From JBDGYW01 sp964580055 (GTDB lineage: Bacteria > Gemmatimonadota > Gemmatimonadetes > Gemmatimonadales > GWC2-71-9), in NCBI GenBank assembly GCA_964580055.1, contig CAZOJI010000024.1, forward strand, positions 4,265-68,264: a stretch of DNA of 64,000 nt, given 5' to 3'. Below the pieces are notes generated by a model. The model worked only from the letters and a program-made list of their open reading frames with translations. It was not told the origin of the DNA and searched no databases. The position numbers were made by a program, and so were the translations under genes. Below are positions 17,718 through 26,088 of the stretch, one piece after another. Each line of letters starts with the position of its first letter. The stretch's first letter is position 1.

Positions 17718-19400
17718 ATGACCAGACAACTCTCCCGTCGTGATTTCGTAAAGACCGGCTCGGCAGTATTAGGCGCTGTGGTGGTTCCTGGCTCTCGCGT
17801 TCGAATGGTGCAGGAGTTCGATTTGATCGTCAAGAACGGTACCATTCTGGACGGCACGGGTGGGCCTGCATGGCGCGCTGACCTCGGTGTGATGGGGGAT
17901 ACCATTACCGCCATAGGGCAAATCGATCCGACAAGGGGATCGCGGGTCCTGGACGCTTCTGACCTCCACGTATCTCCCGGCTTCGTCGACATCCACTCGC
18001 ATTCGGACAGCTCGATCTTCGCCTACCCGACGGCTGACAGCCGTTCATGCCAGGGCATTACAACAGAAGTCACGGGGCAGTGCGGGTCTTCTGCTGCGCC
18101 TCTGGAAGGTGTAGATGCCGATGAGCGCCGCGCAGACCTTGCGGGAGAAACCGGAGCAACGGTTGAGTGGACGAGCGTTGCGTCGTACTTCGACACTCTC
18201 GAGCAGATCGGGATATCCGTCAACCAGGCCTTCATGTTGGGGCATGGTTCACTGCGGCAGAATATCGCTGGTTTGGAGAACCGGCGCCTCACGGAATCGG
18301 AGATGGCGTCCCTTGTCAGGTCGGTCGAGCAGGGGATGGACGAGGGAGCGTTCGGTCTCACCACCGGTCTGGAGTACACGCCCGGTCTCTTCACTCCGAC
18401 CGAGGAAATCGTGGCTCTGGCACGAGTGATCGCCAGGCGAGGCGGGTTTTACGCGTCGCACATTCGCAACGAGGAATCGAACCTGTTGGCGGCCGTGAAC
18501 GAAGCCATCCAAATTGGAAGAGAGGCCCGTCTGCCCGTCGAGATTTCGCATCTGAAGGCGGCGGGCAGACCCAACTGGCCCAAGCAGGGGGCCGCGCTCG
18601 ATCTCATCGAGGCTGCGCGCAGCGACGGGGTGGACGTGATGGCTGACGCTTATCCATACACTGCCTACTCCACCAGCCTCACGATCTTCCTGCCGCCCTG
18701 GGCGTTGGAAGGTGGATGGGACCGGCTTGGTGAACGCCTGAACGATTCGGCGACCCGATCACGCATCAGGGACGAGGTCGTAGCCTCGGTAGCCGGAGAT
18801 CCGGGCGAGTTTGGGTTGATCGTCATCTCCAGTACCAAAACCGAGAAAAACCGCCGGTTCGTAGGCAAGAACGTAGAGGAGATCGGTGATGCTTGGGGAA
18901 TTGAGCCGGTCGATGCGGCGCTGAGGCTGTTGGTCGAGGAAGAGGGGAGGGTCAGCATGATCGGGCACGGGATGAGCCCGGAGAACGTCGAGATGGTGCT
19001 GTCGCACCCGCTGGTGATGATCGGCTCTGACGGCTCCAGCATAGCACCGACCGGAAAGGCGGCGGAGACGAGACCCCATCCGCGCCTGTACGGCTGCTGT
19101 CCCAGGGTGTTGGCGCACTACTGTCGTGAGCGGGGGATATTCGATCTCCCCACAGCGGTGCGGAAGATGACAAGCACTCCCGCCGACCAGGCCGGCATCA
19201 GTGACCGCGGTCGCATCGCGCGCGGCAAGAAGGCCGATATCGTGGTATTCAACGCGGCCGCCGTCAAGGATCAGGCGACGTTTGACAATCCCCATCAATA
19301 CGCCTCCGGCATCGAATACGTAGTTGTCAATGGGCGGCCGGTCCTAGATCAGGGGCAACACACGGGTGCTCGACCGGGGAGGGTGCTGCGGAAGGGGTGA
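17718..19400 (+). CDS. Tat-exported D-aminoacylase / N-acyl-D-amino-acid deacylase
   Basis: 560 residues, amidohydrolase superfamily. The ATG at 17718 is chosen over 17670 because it begins an exact twin-arginine motif (SRRDFVK, residues 6-12) followed by a hydrophobic stretch, with AGGG 8 nt upstream. D-aminoacylase hallmarks are present: HSHSD with metal-binding His93/His95, the metal-bridging Cys in TGQCGSSAAP, SHIRNE, EISHLKAAG and the catalytic Asp in MIGSDGSS. The expected reaction is hydrolysis of N-acyl-D-amino acids to the free D-amino acid in the periplasm. It fits the surrounding export-oriented peptide and amide hydrolases. The gene diverges from the DUF5916 gene across about 195 bp. 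Confidence 0.9.
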   Translation: MTRQLSRRDFVKTGSAVLGAVVVPGSRVRMVQEFDLIVKNGTILDGTGGPAWRADLGVMGDTITAIGQIDPTRGSRVLDASDLHVSPGFVDIHSHSDSSIFAYPTADSRSCQGITTEVTGQCGSSAAPLEGVDADERRADLAGETGATVEWTSVASYFDTLEQIGISVNQAFMLGHGSLRQNIAGLENRRLTESEMASLVRSVEQGMDEGAFGLTTGLEYTPGLFTPTEEIVALARVIARRGGFYASHIRNEESNLLAAVNEAIQIGREARLPVEISHLKAAGRPNWPKQGAALDLIEAARSDGVDVMADAYPYTAYSTSLTIFLPPWALEGGWDRLGERLNDSATRSRIRDEVVASVAGDPGEFGLIVISSTKTEKNRRFVGKNVEEIGDAWGIEPVDAALRLLVEEEGRVSMIGHGMSPENVEMVLSHPLVMIGSDGSSIAPTGKAAETRPHPRLYGCCPRVLAHYCRERGIFDLPTAVRKMTSTPADQAGISDRGRIARGKKADIVVFNAAAVKDQATFDNPHQYASGIEYVVVNGRPVLDQGQHTGARPGRVLRKG

Positions 19401-19402
19401 GA

Positions 19403-19508
19403 GAACATCCATTGTCCAATGCTCAATGTCCAAGGCTCAACATCGAACGGCCGAAAGTGAAAGCTCCACCATTGGATGTTGGATGTTCCTTGTTGGACAT
19501 TGGATCTT
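19403..19508. repeat. Word repeat C (TTGGACATTG family), convergent gap
   Basis: The left half is built of gtccaatg/ctcaatgtccaa/ggctcaacatc words and the right half of attggatgttggatgtt/ccttgttggacattgga. The right half is an imperfect reverse complement of the left, giving a possible ~35-bp stem. The same words recur at 28941-29083 and 32351-32439. It lies between the 3' ends of the D-aminoacylase and citrate synthase genes. The rest of the 231-bp gap (19509-19631) shows nothing else. Confidence 0.8.
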
Positions 19509-19631
19509 GCATCTGCGCCTCATCGCCCCAACCGGACCCACCGTGGCTGCCCGCGACAAAACAAAACACAAACAGGAGGCACCAACCTCGTGCCTCCTGC
19601 AATACCTCTGAAATGAAGCTTCTGCTGCCGC

Positions 19632-20936
19632 CTACTTGATCCCGGCAACATCCTCCAGCATCGAGGTCGTGACGGACTTGGGCCTCTCGATGGGGTATCC
19701 GAGAGCGCGGTCCCAAGTGACGTTGCACAACACGCCCAGCGCACGGCCGACGCCGAACAACACTGTGTAAAAGTCCCACTCGGTGAGGCCGTAGTACCAC
19801 TGGATGACACCGGAATGCGCGTCTACGTTCGGCCATGGATTCTTGGCCTTGCCCTGCTCCATGAGCACCGGCGGCGCGACCTTATAGATCATGCTGACCA
19901 ACTTGAAAAGCGGGTAGTCGGGAAGGTGCTTCAAGCAGAACTCGCGCTGTGAAGTGTAGCGCGGGTCTGTCTTGCGGAGCACGGCGTGACCGAATCCCGG
20001 AATCACCTGGCCTGAGTTCAGAGTGTCCCACAGGGCCTGCTTCACGTTCTCTTCGGTAGGCTCTTCGCCGCCCAACTTCTCCTGGAACTTCTGCGTCCAG
20101 CTCAGCACTTCCTGATTTGCCAGGCCGTGGAGCGGTCCGGCGAGCCCGTTGATGCCCGCCGAGTAGGCGTAGTAGCAATCGGACAGGGCCGAAGCGACCA
20201 GGTGGGTCGTGTGGGCGGAGACGTTTCCGGACTCATGATCTGAGTGGAGGATGAAATACATGCGGGCGACGTCGTCGTACGGAGGATCGATGCCCATCAT
20301 GTGAGCGAAGTTCCCGCCCAGGTCCAGGTTGGGATCGGCCTCTATCTGTTGGTCATCCTTGTACTTGAGCCGATAGATGAAAGCCGCGAGCATGGGGAGT
20401 CTCGCCATCAGGTTGGTGCAATCCTCATACATCGGATCCCAGTATTCCATCTTGCTCATGCCTTCGTTGTAGCGCTTCACGAACTCGGCTTCACGCTGCA
20501 TCGCGAGAATACCGGCCGAGAACATGGTCATGGGATGGGTGTCGCGAGGCATGGTCCGGAGGACGTCCTTGACGTAGTCCGGCAGTGTTCTGCGTGCCTT
20601 GAAGTCTTCGACGACTTCCAGGGCCTCGTCCATCGTCGGGACTTCACCCGTCATGAGGAAATGCCAGAAGCCTTCCACATAGGGGTATTCGTATTCAGGA
20701 GCCTTCGGCATGGCTTCGAATGTCTCGGGAATGGTCTTCCCGCGAAACCGAATGCCTTCCTCAGGGTCCAGATACGAGATGTCGGTCACCAGGCAGCGTA
20801 CGCCCCTTGCGCCTCCAATTGCCTGTCCGATCGTGACCTCACCGACCTTCACGTCACCGAATTCCTTGAGGAGCCGTGTGGTCCGAGGACGCTGCTCCTC
20901 GATCTTCTTCGACAGAGTCTGTTTCAAGCTTGCCAT
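19632..20936 (-). CDS. gltA: Citrate synthase, eukaryote-like type
   Basis: 434 residues from the ATG at 20936, which has GGAGAG about 6 nt upstream (the frame is open to 20975). It makes citrate from oxaloacetate and acetyl-CoA. Active-site residues are all present: His in GPLHGLANQ, His in GFGHAVLRK and Asp in NVDAHSG. Stretches such as LDPEEGIRFRG, HSDHESGNVSAHTTHLV, LRKTDPRYTSQRE and LERPKS-like IERPKS match mitochondrial citrate synthase far better than the hexameric E. coli enzyme. This eukaryote-like subtype is known from Geobacteraceae and some other bacteria. It is monocistronic here, divergent from the thiolase operon. Confidence 0.95.
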   Translation of the reverse strand: MASLKQTLSKKIEEQRPRTTRLLKEFGDVKVGEVTIGQAIGGARGVRCLVTDISYLDPEEGIRFRGKTIPETFEAMPKAPEYEYPYVEGFWHFLMTGEVPTMDEALEVVEDFKARRTLPDYVKDVLRTMPRDTHPMTMFSAGILAMQREAEFVKRYNEGMSKMEYWDPMYEDCTNLMARLPMLAAFIYRLKYKDDQQIEADPNLDLGGNFAHMMGIDPPYDDVARMYFILHSDHESGNVSAHTTHLVASALSDCYYAYSAGINGLAGPLHGLANQEVLSWTQKFQEKLGGEEPTEENVKQALWDTLNSGQVIPGFGHAVLRKTDPRYTSQREFCLKHLPDYPLFKLVSMIYKVAPPVLMEQGKAKNPWPNVDAHSGVIQWYYGLTEWDFYTVLFGVGRALGVLCNVTWDRALGYPIERPKSVTTSMLEDVAGIK

Positions 20937-21367
20937 GCTTACTCTCCTTCGGTCGGTCTGCATTCGGAGCGTCATCGTATGCAGGACAGCGGCGACGGCT
21001 CCGTTGTGGTTTATACTTGTGGGAACGGGACAGGATGGTGAGCATCACTGTCCACGGGACTGAGTATAGAGCCTGTGCAGGGTAGTCACAAGATGTAGCG
21101 TCTGGTTTTTCGGCGAAGGCTGGATTGCGCCGATTCGGCAGGAGCGAGTCAGATTGAAAAAAGGCCGTCGTGGGCATTCAGGGAGGACTCAATAATGCCG
21201 GTTTTCGGCCATTTTCCCTGTCTGTTCGAATCCCACCGACTCGGCTAGCACTTGACACAACCGGGCCACTAGCGAAACTCATGTCAACGTAGTTTGAGTT
21301 TCATTTCCGGAATTGGCGGTTCCTATCTAGTAGTTTCCGCCCCCCCAACCGGCTGAAGGAGGAATAA
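20937..21367. other. Divergent control region between citrate synthase and the thiolase operon
   Basis: 431 bp. It contains a possible -10 for citrate synthase (TATAAA read on the - strand near 21012) and a two-part hairpin at about 21163-21210 (ggccg...gggcatt paired with aatgcc...cggcc). A TTGACA hexamer sits at 21252-21257, and the strong inverted repeat at 21274-21302 is listed separately. A stretch at 21222-21245 looks like a tRNA T-loop but does not fold as one. No coding sequence is apparent. Confidence 0.5.
21274..21302. promoter_or_regulatory. Palindromic operator candidate upstream of the thiolase operon
   Basis: A perfect 8-bp inverted repeat, GAAACTCA (21274-21281) and TGAGTTTC (21295-21302), separated by 13 bp. 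The half-site centres are 21 bp apart, two helical turns, which suits a dimeric transcription factor. It lies 65 bp before the GTG start at 21368. No regulator gene is adjacent, so the binding protein is unknown. Confidence 0.5.
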
Positions 21368-22564
21368 GTGACAGAGCAGAACACCATGCTCCCCAGGGCC
21401 AGAATCCCTTACGGTACTTGGGGAAGTAGCTATTTCCCGGCCTGGCAGACGTCGGCCCTCGCCGAGGTCAATATTGGACAGTTCGCCGGTGAGTCGATGA
21501 ACAGAATCCTTGGTATCAGAAAGGTACCGAAGAGCGAGTTGGACTACCTCGTGATCGGTTCGACTGTACCCTGGCATTGGAAGTTCTGGACTGCGCCCTT
21601 GGTATCTACCTGCATGGGACGCCGTTTGCCAGGATATCATGTCGAACAGGCGTGTGCGACGGGTCTGCAAGCGGCGATTCTCGCCGGTGCCGAGGTGCAG
21701 AGCGGGGCAACCGATGTAGTAGGCGTAATCACGTTCGACAGAACGAGCGATTCGCCCGCGGGTGTGTTCCCGGAACGACGGGCACACGAGCGCACGCAAG
21801 TCATCGCCGACGTGTGGGATAACTTCGGTTTCGATCCCGCCACCGGCAAAGCGATGATTGCTGCGGCGGGCAAGACAGCTCGCAAGTACAAGTGTTCGAA
21901 ACGTGAGACCGACGACGTTGCCTTCCATCGATACGAGCAGTACTTCGAGGCCAAAGCTTCGGGAATCCTGGACCGTGTCCTTCTTCCGTTTGACATTCTC
22001 AACGTTGCCGGCCGTCCCTTGGGGCGAGTCGACGATGACTACGGAGTGCGCAGGCTGACGCACGGGGGGCTGAGGGCGATGATGGAGCTGGATACGTGCG
22101 TAACGGGCGGCACCCAAACCCATGCCTCCGACGGTATGACCGGGCTGCTCGTGACCAGCAAGGACCGGGTGGCAGACATAAGCCAAAGACCGGAGATCGA
22201 CATTCAGTTCATTGCCAAGGCCGAAACACGCACCGACCCTAGTCTCATGCCTGAGGCTCCGGCGTTCGCGGTTCAGAAGCTGCTCAAGGCGACCGGCCTC
22301 ACGATGAATGACATGGCCGTCGTGAAGAACCACAATCCGTTCGCCGTCAACGACGTCATCTTTGCAAAGCTGCTGGACTACGACTGGCACAACATGAACA
22401 AGACAGGCTGCCCCTTGGTATGGGGGCACCCGCAGGGTCCGACGCTGGCTAGAGTGCTGATCGAAGGCCTCGAGGAGGCGGTGGAACTCGGCGGTGGTTA
22501 CGTACTCATTTTCGGATGTGCTGCTGGCGACGTCGGTATCGCAGCGGTCTTGAAGGTTTCGTAA
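21368..22564 (+). CDS. Thiolase-family protein (acetyl-CoA acyltransferase-like)
   Basis: 398 residues, GTG start at 21368 with AAGGAGG about 5 nt upstream. Thiolase-fold landmarks: the acyl-accepting Cys in VEQACATGLQA (~residue 94), a KNHNPFAVND block in place of the usual NEAFA, His in VWGHPQGP and a C-terminal Cys in FGCAAGDVG. The Cys-His-Cys catalytic set therefore seems intact, but the surrounding sequences are divergent, so substrate specificity is probably unusual. It likely cleaves a 3-ketoacyl-CoA to acetyl-CoA plus a shortened acyl-CoA, or condenses them. It is first in a presumptive operon, 16 bp before the dehydrogenase-hydratase fusion, and the downstream molybdenum hydroxylase suggests a CoA-linked ring or side-chain degradation pathway. 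Confidence 0.85.
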   Translation: MTEQNTMLPRARIPYGTWGSSYFPAWQTSALAEVNIGQFAGESMNRILGIRKVPKSELDYLVIGSTVPWHWKFWTAPLVSTCMGRRLPGYHVEQACATGLQAAILAGAEVQSGATDVVGVITFDRTSDSPAGVFPERRAHERTQVIADVWDNFGFDPATGKAMIAAAGKTARKYKCSKRETDDVAFHRYEQYFEAKASGILDRVLLPFDILNVAGRPLGRVDDDYGVRRLTHGGLRAMMELDTCVTGGTQTHASDGMTGLLVTSKDRVADISQRPEIDIQFIAKAETRTDPSLMPEAPAFAVQKLLKATGLTMNDMAVVKNHNPFAVNDVIFAKLLDYDWHNMNKTGCPLVWGHPQGPTLARVLIEGLEEAVELGGGYVLIFGCAAGDVGIAAVLKVS

Positions 22565-22580
22565 GGGAGAGTTGCCAACC

Positions 22581-24674
22581 ATGACAAATACAATGAGGGA
22601 GACGACCCTCCAGACGATAGGTCTCGGAAACGTAATAGACATCTTCAGCTCCGGGCGCTTGCCCGTCGAGGCCAGTGACCTCGTAGATGAGGTGTTCGGC
22701 AAACCGGATGATCGCGGTGCCTTCGTAGTCTCCGGTGCTAACGGAATCGTTGGTGCCGGCAAGACAGCGCAGTTGGGTTCCAGGCTGACACCGTTCGGCG
22801 TACCGATAGTTGGACTCGATTTTCCGGCCGCTCCGGACGGAATCGGCAAACAGTATCCGGGCTTGGTGCGGGCCTTTGGCCAAGCGGGTGCGGCTGAAAT
22901 CATGAGCAACGTGGTGCGGCTGAACTACGACGGCAAAACGTTGCCGAAACAGCTGAATCAGATGAAGCCGCGATTCGTGCTGGAAGCCATTCCCGAGATA
23001 CTGAAGATAAAGCGAGCCCACTACGAGATCCTCCGCGGCACTTTCCCGGGTGTTGAGATCCGGTCGGTGACGTCGGGGTTCCCCAGCAAGGAGTTGGGCG
23101 TTGGTATCGCTCACCCCGCATTTCCCCATGAGATCAACAAGATGTGGGAGATCGTCGAGCCCAAACCGTCGGCCATAACCAAGCTGCTTTGGGCGTTGGG
23201 ATTGATGCCGGTCGCCGTGAGTGACGACTGGTCGTTCGTGCTGGACGTGCTATTCTGCGGTATGGCGCTGGCGGGACTTCGCTACCACCACGCCAACAAC
23301 ATGCCGTACTGGAAAATCGACAAACTGGTCCGCAAACTCGTCGGTCCGAATCCCTTCAGGGCACACGATGCAATCGGTGCCGCGGGCGCCAATTTCCTGA
23401 CGTGGTCCTGTCTGCATCACCTGGCTGAGACATACGGCGAAGTGTTTAGGCCCACACCCGAACTCGTCGAGGGCAAGGACACCGGCCAGAACTGGTATCC
23501 AATGAACCACTTCCGTCCGCTCGTGGACTGGAAGCTCGAGACGGATGAAGAGCAGGCGGAGTTCGAGACTTGGATACTCGGCCCGCTCTTCCAAATGGCC
23601 AGCATGATGCTCCACGAGAACAGGGCACACCTGTCTTCCATGAACGCAATTGGTGAGATCTGTGCCCAGTTCAGGAGCGGGATCGTGACGATGGCTCGGA
23701 ACGCGGGCGCCGATACGGTCATCAAGACCGTGGAGAAGTACCATGGCCTGCACCCGGATGCGGCGGGTTCCTGCTGGTACCCTGAGGCATTTGGAGCGAT
23801 GGATTCGCCTGAATGGCGGCAAATCTACGTCAACGCGGAACACGACGGTGATGCCGGCGTCATTACCATAGGGCGAGAGAGCTACAACTCAGACGTGAAC
23901 AAAGAGCTGAACAGCGCCATCGATTGGTTGAAGGCTGCGGGTATCGAGAACGTGATCGTGACCGGTGACTTCCACCTCACGACGCAGTTGGTTGGAGCCG
24001 ACACGTCAGAGTTCTACCCGGCTCTCGGCGACGCTGATGCCGGGACGCAACTAGCCAGTGAATGGTCTCGTACGGCGCGACGTCTGAACGACGAATTCAA
24101 GGTTTCGGTCGGGTTCGTCAATGGCAAGCGCTGCCTTGGTGGAATGCTGGAGTTGCTGATGCATTGTCATTATCTGGTCTCCGTAGACGATGCGAAACTG
24201 GGCATGCCGGAGGTAACGTTGCCCGTAGTGCCGGGCATGGAGGGATGCCACTGGCCGTTCAGGAAGACGGACTCCGGACACTGGCCGATGCTGTTCGCCC
24301 TGTTGCTCTCTGGCAACTCCGTCAATGCCAGCGATGCGGTGGGCTGGTTGGTGGACTACACCGGCTCAATGGAAGACGCACTGCAGACGGCCTGGAAGAT
24401 CGTCAAGGGCGGTGATCACGGCTTGGCGCTTCGTAAGGTCAACGAGGATGCTTTGACCGGGATGCCTACCGAGGTGAGCGGCCTGCCGTCTGCCGAATCG
24501 CCGGGCAACGAAGCCGCTCGAGTAGCGATTATGAGCTGCATCCAGCACGCCTGCGGCGCACCGTTGGCGGGTGCGCTGAATATTCAGGCGCAGCGATCTG
24601 CGGAGTTCATGGTCTCCACGGCGTGCCGGGAAGGACAGATCGGCGCAGAGTACACGAAGACCATGGCTGTCTAG
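22581..24674 (+). CDS. 3-hydroxyacyl-CoA dehydrogenase / enoyl-CoA hydratase fusion in reversed order
   Basis: 697 residues from the ATG at 22581 (GGGAG 11 nt upstream; an in-frame TTG at 22572 sits too close to it). The N-terminal half resembles 3-hydroxyacyl-CoA dehydrogenase: a dinucleotide-binding loop SGANGIVGAGK at ~51-61, FVLEAIPE and IAHPAFPHEINK carrying the likely catalytic His, then a dimerisation-like helical part. The C-terminal half (from ~420) is a crotonase-fold hydratase: GGMLELLMHCHYLVS and LGMPEVTLPVVPGMEG retain two acidic residues where crotonase has its catalytic Glu pair. FadB/FadJ proteins have the opposite domain order. With the thiolase it could perform the hydration, oxidation and cleavage steps of one beta-oxidation cycle on an unidentified CoA ester. 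Confidence 0.85.
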   Translation: MTNTMRETTLQTIGLGNVIDIFSSGRLPVEASDLVDEVFGKPDDRGAFVVSGANGIVGAGKTAQLGSRLTPFGVPIVGLDFPAAPDGIGKQYPGLVRAFGQAGAAEIMSNVVRLNYDGKTLPKQLNQMKPRFVLEAIPEILKIKRAHYEILRGTFPGVEIRSVTSGFPSKELGVGIAHPAFPHEINKMWEIVEPKPSAITKLLWALGLMPVAVSDDWSFVLDVLFCGMALAGLRYHHANNMPYWKIDKLVRKLVGPNPFRAHDAIGAAGANFLTWSCLHHLAETYGEVFRPTPELVEGKDTGQNWYPMNHFRPLVDWKLETDEEQAEFETWILGPLFQMASMMLHENRAHLSSMNAIGEICAQFRSGIVTMARNAGADTVIKTVEKYHGLHPDAAGSCWYPEAFGAMDSPEWRQIYVNAEHDGDAGVITIGRESYNSDVNKELNSAIDWLKAAGIENVIVTGDFHLTTQLVGADTSEFYPALGDADAGTQLASEWSRTARRLNDEFKVSVGFVNGKRCLGGMLELLMHCHYLVSVDDAKLGMPEVTLPVVPGMEGCHWPFRKTDSGHWPMLFALLLSGNSVNASDAVGWLVDYTGSMEDALQTAWKIVKGGDHGLALRKVNEDALTGMPTEVSGLPSAESPGNEAARVAIMSCIQHACGAPLAGALNIQAQRSAEFMVSTACREGQIGAEYTKTMAV

Positions 24675-24725
24675 AGGGAACACCGCAACACCGCCATATT
24701 GAAAGTGCAATTGGCGGCAGGGGAG

Positions 24726-24767
24726 CAGGGGCGGCAGAGGTGCTCGAGGCGTCTCGTGCCGCCCCTG
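24726..24767 (+). terminator. GC-rich hairpin after the dehydrogenase-hydratase gene
   Basis: An 11-bp perfect stem, CAGGGGCGGCA (24726-24736) pairing with TGCCGCCCCTG (24757-24767), with a 20-nt loop. No T-run follows, so it may act as a partial terminator or an mRNA-stabilising structure. It could set different expression levels for the genes on either side rather than end the operon. Confidence 0.5.
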
Positions 24768-24818
24768 CCGCTTCTACTCTGTCGCCGCCGCAGTGCGGAA
24801 CGGAGGGTGAGTTAACTC

Positions 24819-25169
24819 ATGGCTCGTGAGGGGAAAGCAGTCTCGGGGCTGAGAGTCCGACGCGCAGACATTCTGCGCGCAACCCTCCCTGCACAGTCCG
24901 GGAATACAGGCTACCTTGGTTTTGCACCGGACAGCTCGGCCTACCACGTGGTCGTGCCGGTTGATGAGCAGATTGCGCGGGGTGTGAAGGCTGGGAACCG
25001 TCCTGAAGACGGCACCCCGTTCGGTGGATACGGAGGCTGGTTGTATTTCCAGTGCCGCCCATACGAATCGGAGTGTGAGGGTGCGAGGCAAATTCAGGCA
25101 AGCGCCAACGAAGCCGTACTCATCGCCTGGGCGGCTCAAAGAAACATCCGTTTGGAGGTGGACGAGTGA
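24819..25169 (+). CDS. Conserved-looking hypothetical protein inside the CoA/molybdenum operon
   Basis: 116 residues, ATG at 24819 with GGAGGG about 11 nt upstream. I do not recognise the family. Visible features are no signal peptide, no membrane segment, a Gly/aromatic-rich centre (DGTPFGGYGGWLYFQCR) with two cysteines nearby (FQC, SEC), and a helical C-terminus (ANEAVLIAWAAQRNI). Composition and codon use look like those of a real gene and it is co-directional with both neighbours, 22 bp before the FAD subunit. Its position suggests a role tied to the pathway or to hydroxylase assembly, but that is only context. Confidence 0.7.
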   Translation: MAREGKAVSGLRVRRADILRATLPAQSGNTGYLGFAPDSSAYHVVVPVDEQIARGVKAGNRPEDGTPFGGYGGWLYFQCRPYESECEGARQIQASANEAVLIAWAAQRNIRLEVDE

Positions 25170-25191
25170 CTCTTCTCTTAGGGGATAGCTG

Positions 25192-26088
25192 ATGCTGCTC
25201 CCTCGCTTTGATTTTCAGCGGCCCCATAGCGTCTCCGAGACGTGTGAGATCCTCGAACGTCATGGAACAGCCGCGAAGCTGCTGGCGGGTGGCACGGATT
25301 TGCTCGTCAGCCTCAAGAGAAAACTCCTGGCACCGGAGTTTGTCGTCGCAGTGGATCGCGTCGCAGAACTCGAGGGTGTCGAAAACGGTAACCAGGTGCT
25401 CTCCGTTGGGTCACTGACCACGGCCGCCCAACTGGCTGGGAATCGATCGGTCAAGAAGCTCTTTCCGGCGCTGTCGCAGGCGGCGGGAGGACTCGGTACG
25501 CCGCCGATTCGGAATCGTGCCACCACCGGCGGCAACCTCGTGACGGCTCGACCAGCGGCGGACCTGATTCCACCGTTGGTCGTTCTGGATGCCACAGTGT
25601 TGCTTCGAAGCATGGGTGGTTTGCGGGAGATCCCAGTAGCCCAATTCGTTACCGGACCCGGGCAAACGCTACTGGATAGCAACGAAGTTCTGACCCGTGT
25701 GGTGGTGCCGCGCCCGGAGCCTGGTAGCGGCTCTGCCTATATCAAGTTCGGGGCGCGCCAGAGCTGTGAGATCTCGATTGTCAGCGTTGCGGTTTTCGTC
25801 TCGTTGACTCCCGCCGGTAGGAAGATCAAGTCGGCAAAGATCTGTCTGGGCGCGGTTGCGCCCAAGCCTTTGCGGTGCACCTCGGCCGAGGAGCTGCTTG
25901 CCTCCGCTACGCCGCGCGAGAGTTCTTTCGCAGCAGCGGGGCAAGCTGCCGCTCGCGCCTCGAGACCGATTACCGACCAAAGGGGTTCGGCGCAGTATAG
26001 GAGGCAGATGGTCGATGTCTTGACGAGACGAGCGCTTGCCGCTGCGACCGAGGTCGCCCGCGAGGACCTGGCGAGGAGGAACAGGTGA
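25192..26088 (+). CDS. Molybdenum hydroxylase, FAD-binding medium subunit
   Basis: 298 residues of the xanthine dehydrogenase/CO dehydrogenase FAD-subunit family (CoxM, HcrB type). The FAD-binding signatures are AAKLLAGGTDLLVSLK at ~29-44 and IRNRATTGGNLVTARPAADL near 110-129. It passes electrons from the 2Fe-2S subunit through FAD to an acceptor. It lacks the Cys-rich insertion that holds a 4Fe-4S cluster in genuine 4-hydroxybenzoyl-CoA reductase HcrB. Despite the CoA-linked context it is therefore closer to ordinary hydroxylases. Its stop overlaps the GTG start of the next subunit by 4 nt (GTGA), showing translational coupling. Confidence 0.9.
   Translation: MLLPRFDFQRPHSVSETCEILERHGTAAKLLAGGTDLLVSLKRKLLAPEFVVAVDRVAELEGVENGNQVLSVGSLTTAAQLAGNRSVKKLFPALSQAAGGLGTPPIRNRATTGGNLVTARPAADLIPPLVVLDATVLLRSMGGLREIPVAQFVTGPGQTLLDSNEVLTRVVVPRPEPGSGSAYIKFGARQSCEISIVSVAVFVSLTPAGRKIKSAKICLGAVAPKPLRCTSAEELLASATPRESSFAAAGQAAARASRPITDQRGSAQYRRQMVDVLTRRALAAATEVAREDLARRNR

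Noticed and set aside
21220..21246. tRNA-like T-loop (tgttcgaatcccac) in the citrate synthase/thiolase spacer
   Set aside because: The flanking bases do not form a T stem, and no anticodon or acceptor arm can be built upstream, so it is not a tRNA. A decayed tRNA end cannot be excluded but is unsupported.
21252..21280. Sigma-70 promoter with -35 TTGACA at 21252
   Set aside because: At 16-18 bp downstream there is no acceptable -10 (AAACTC); kept only as a remark in the spacer description.
21323..22909. 528-residue open frame on the - strand
   Set aside because: It is antisense to the thiolase and the start of the fusion gene, both with recognisable motifs; the translation is Arg/Pro-rich and unlike any protein family.
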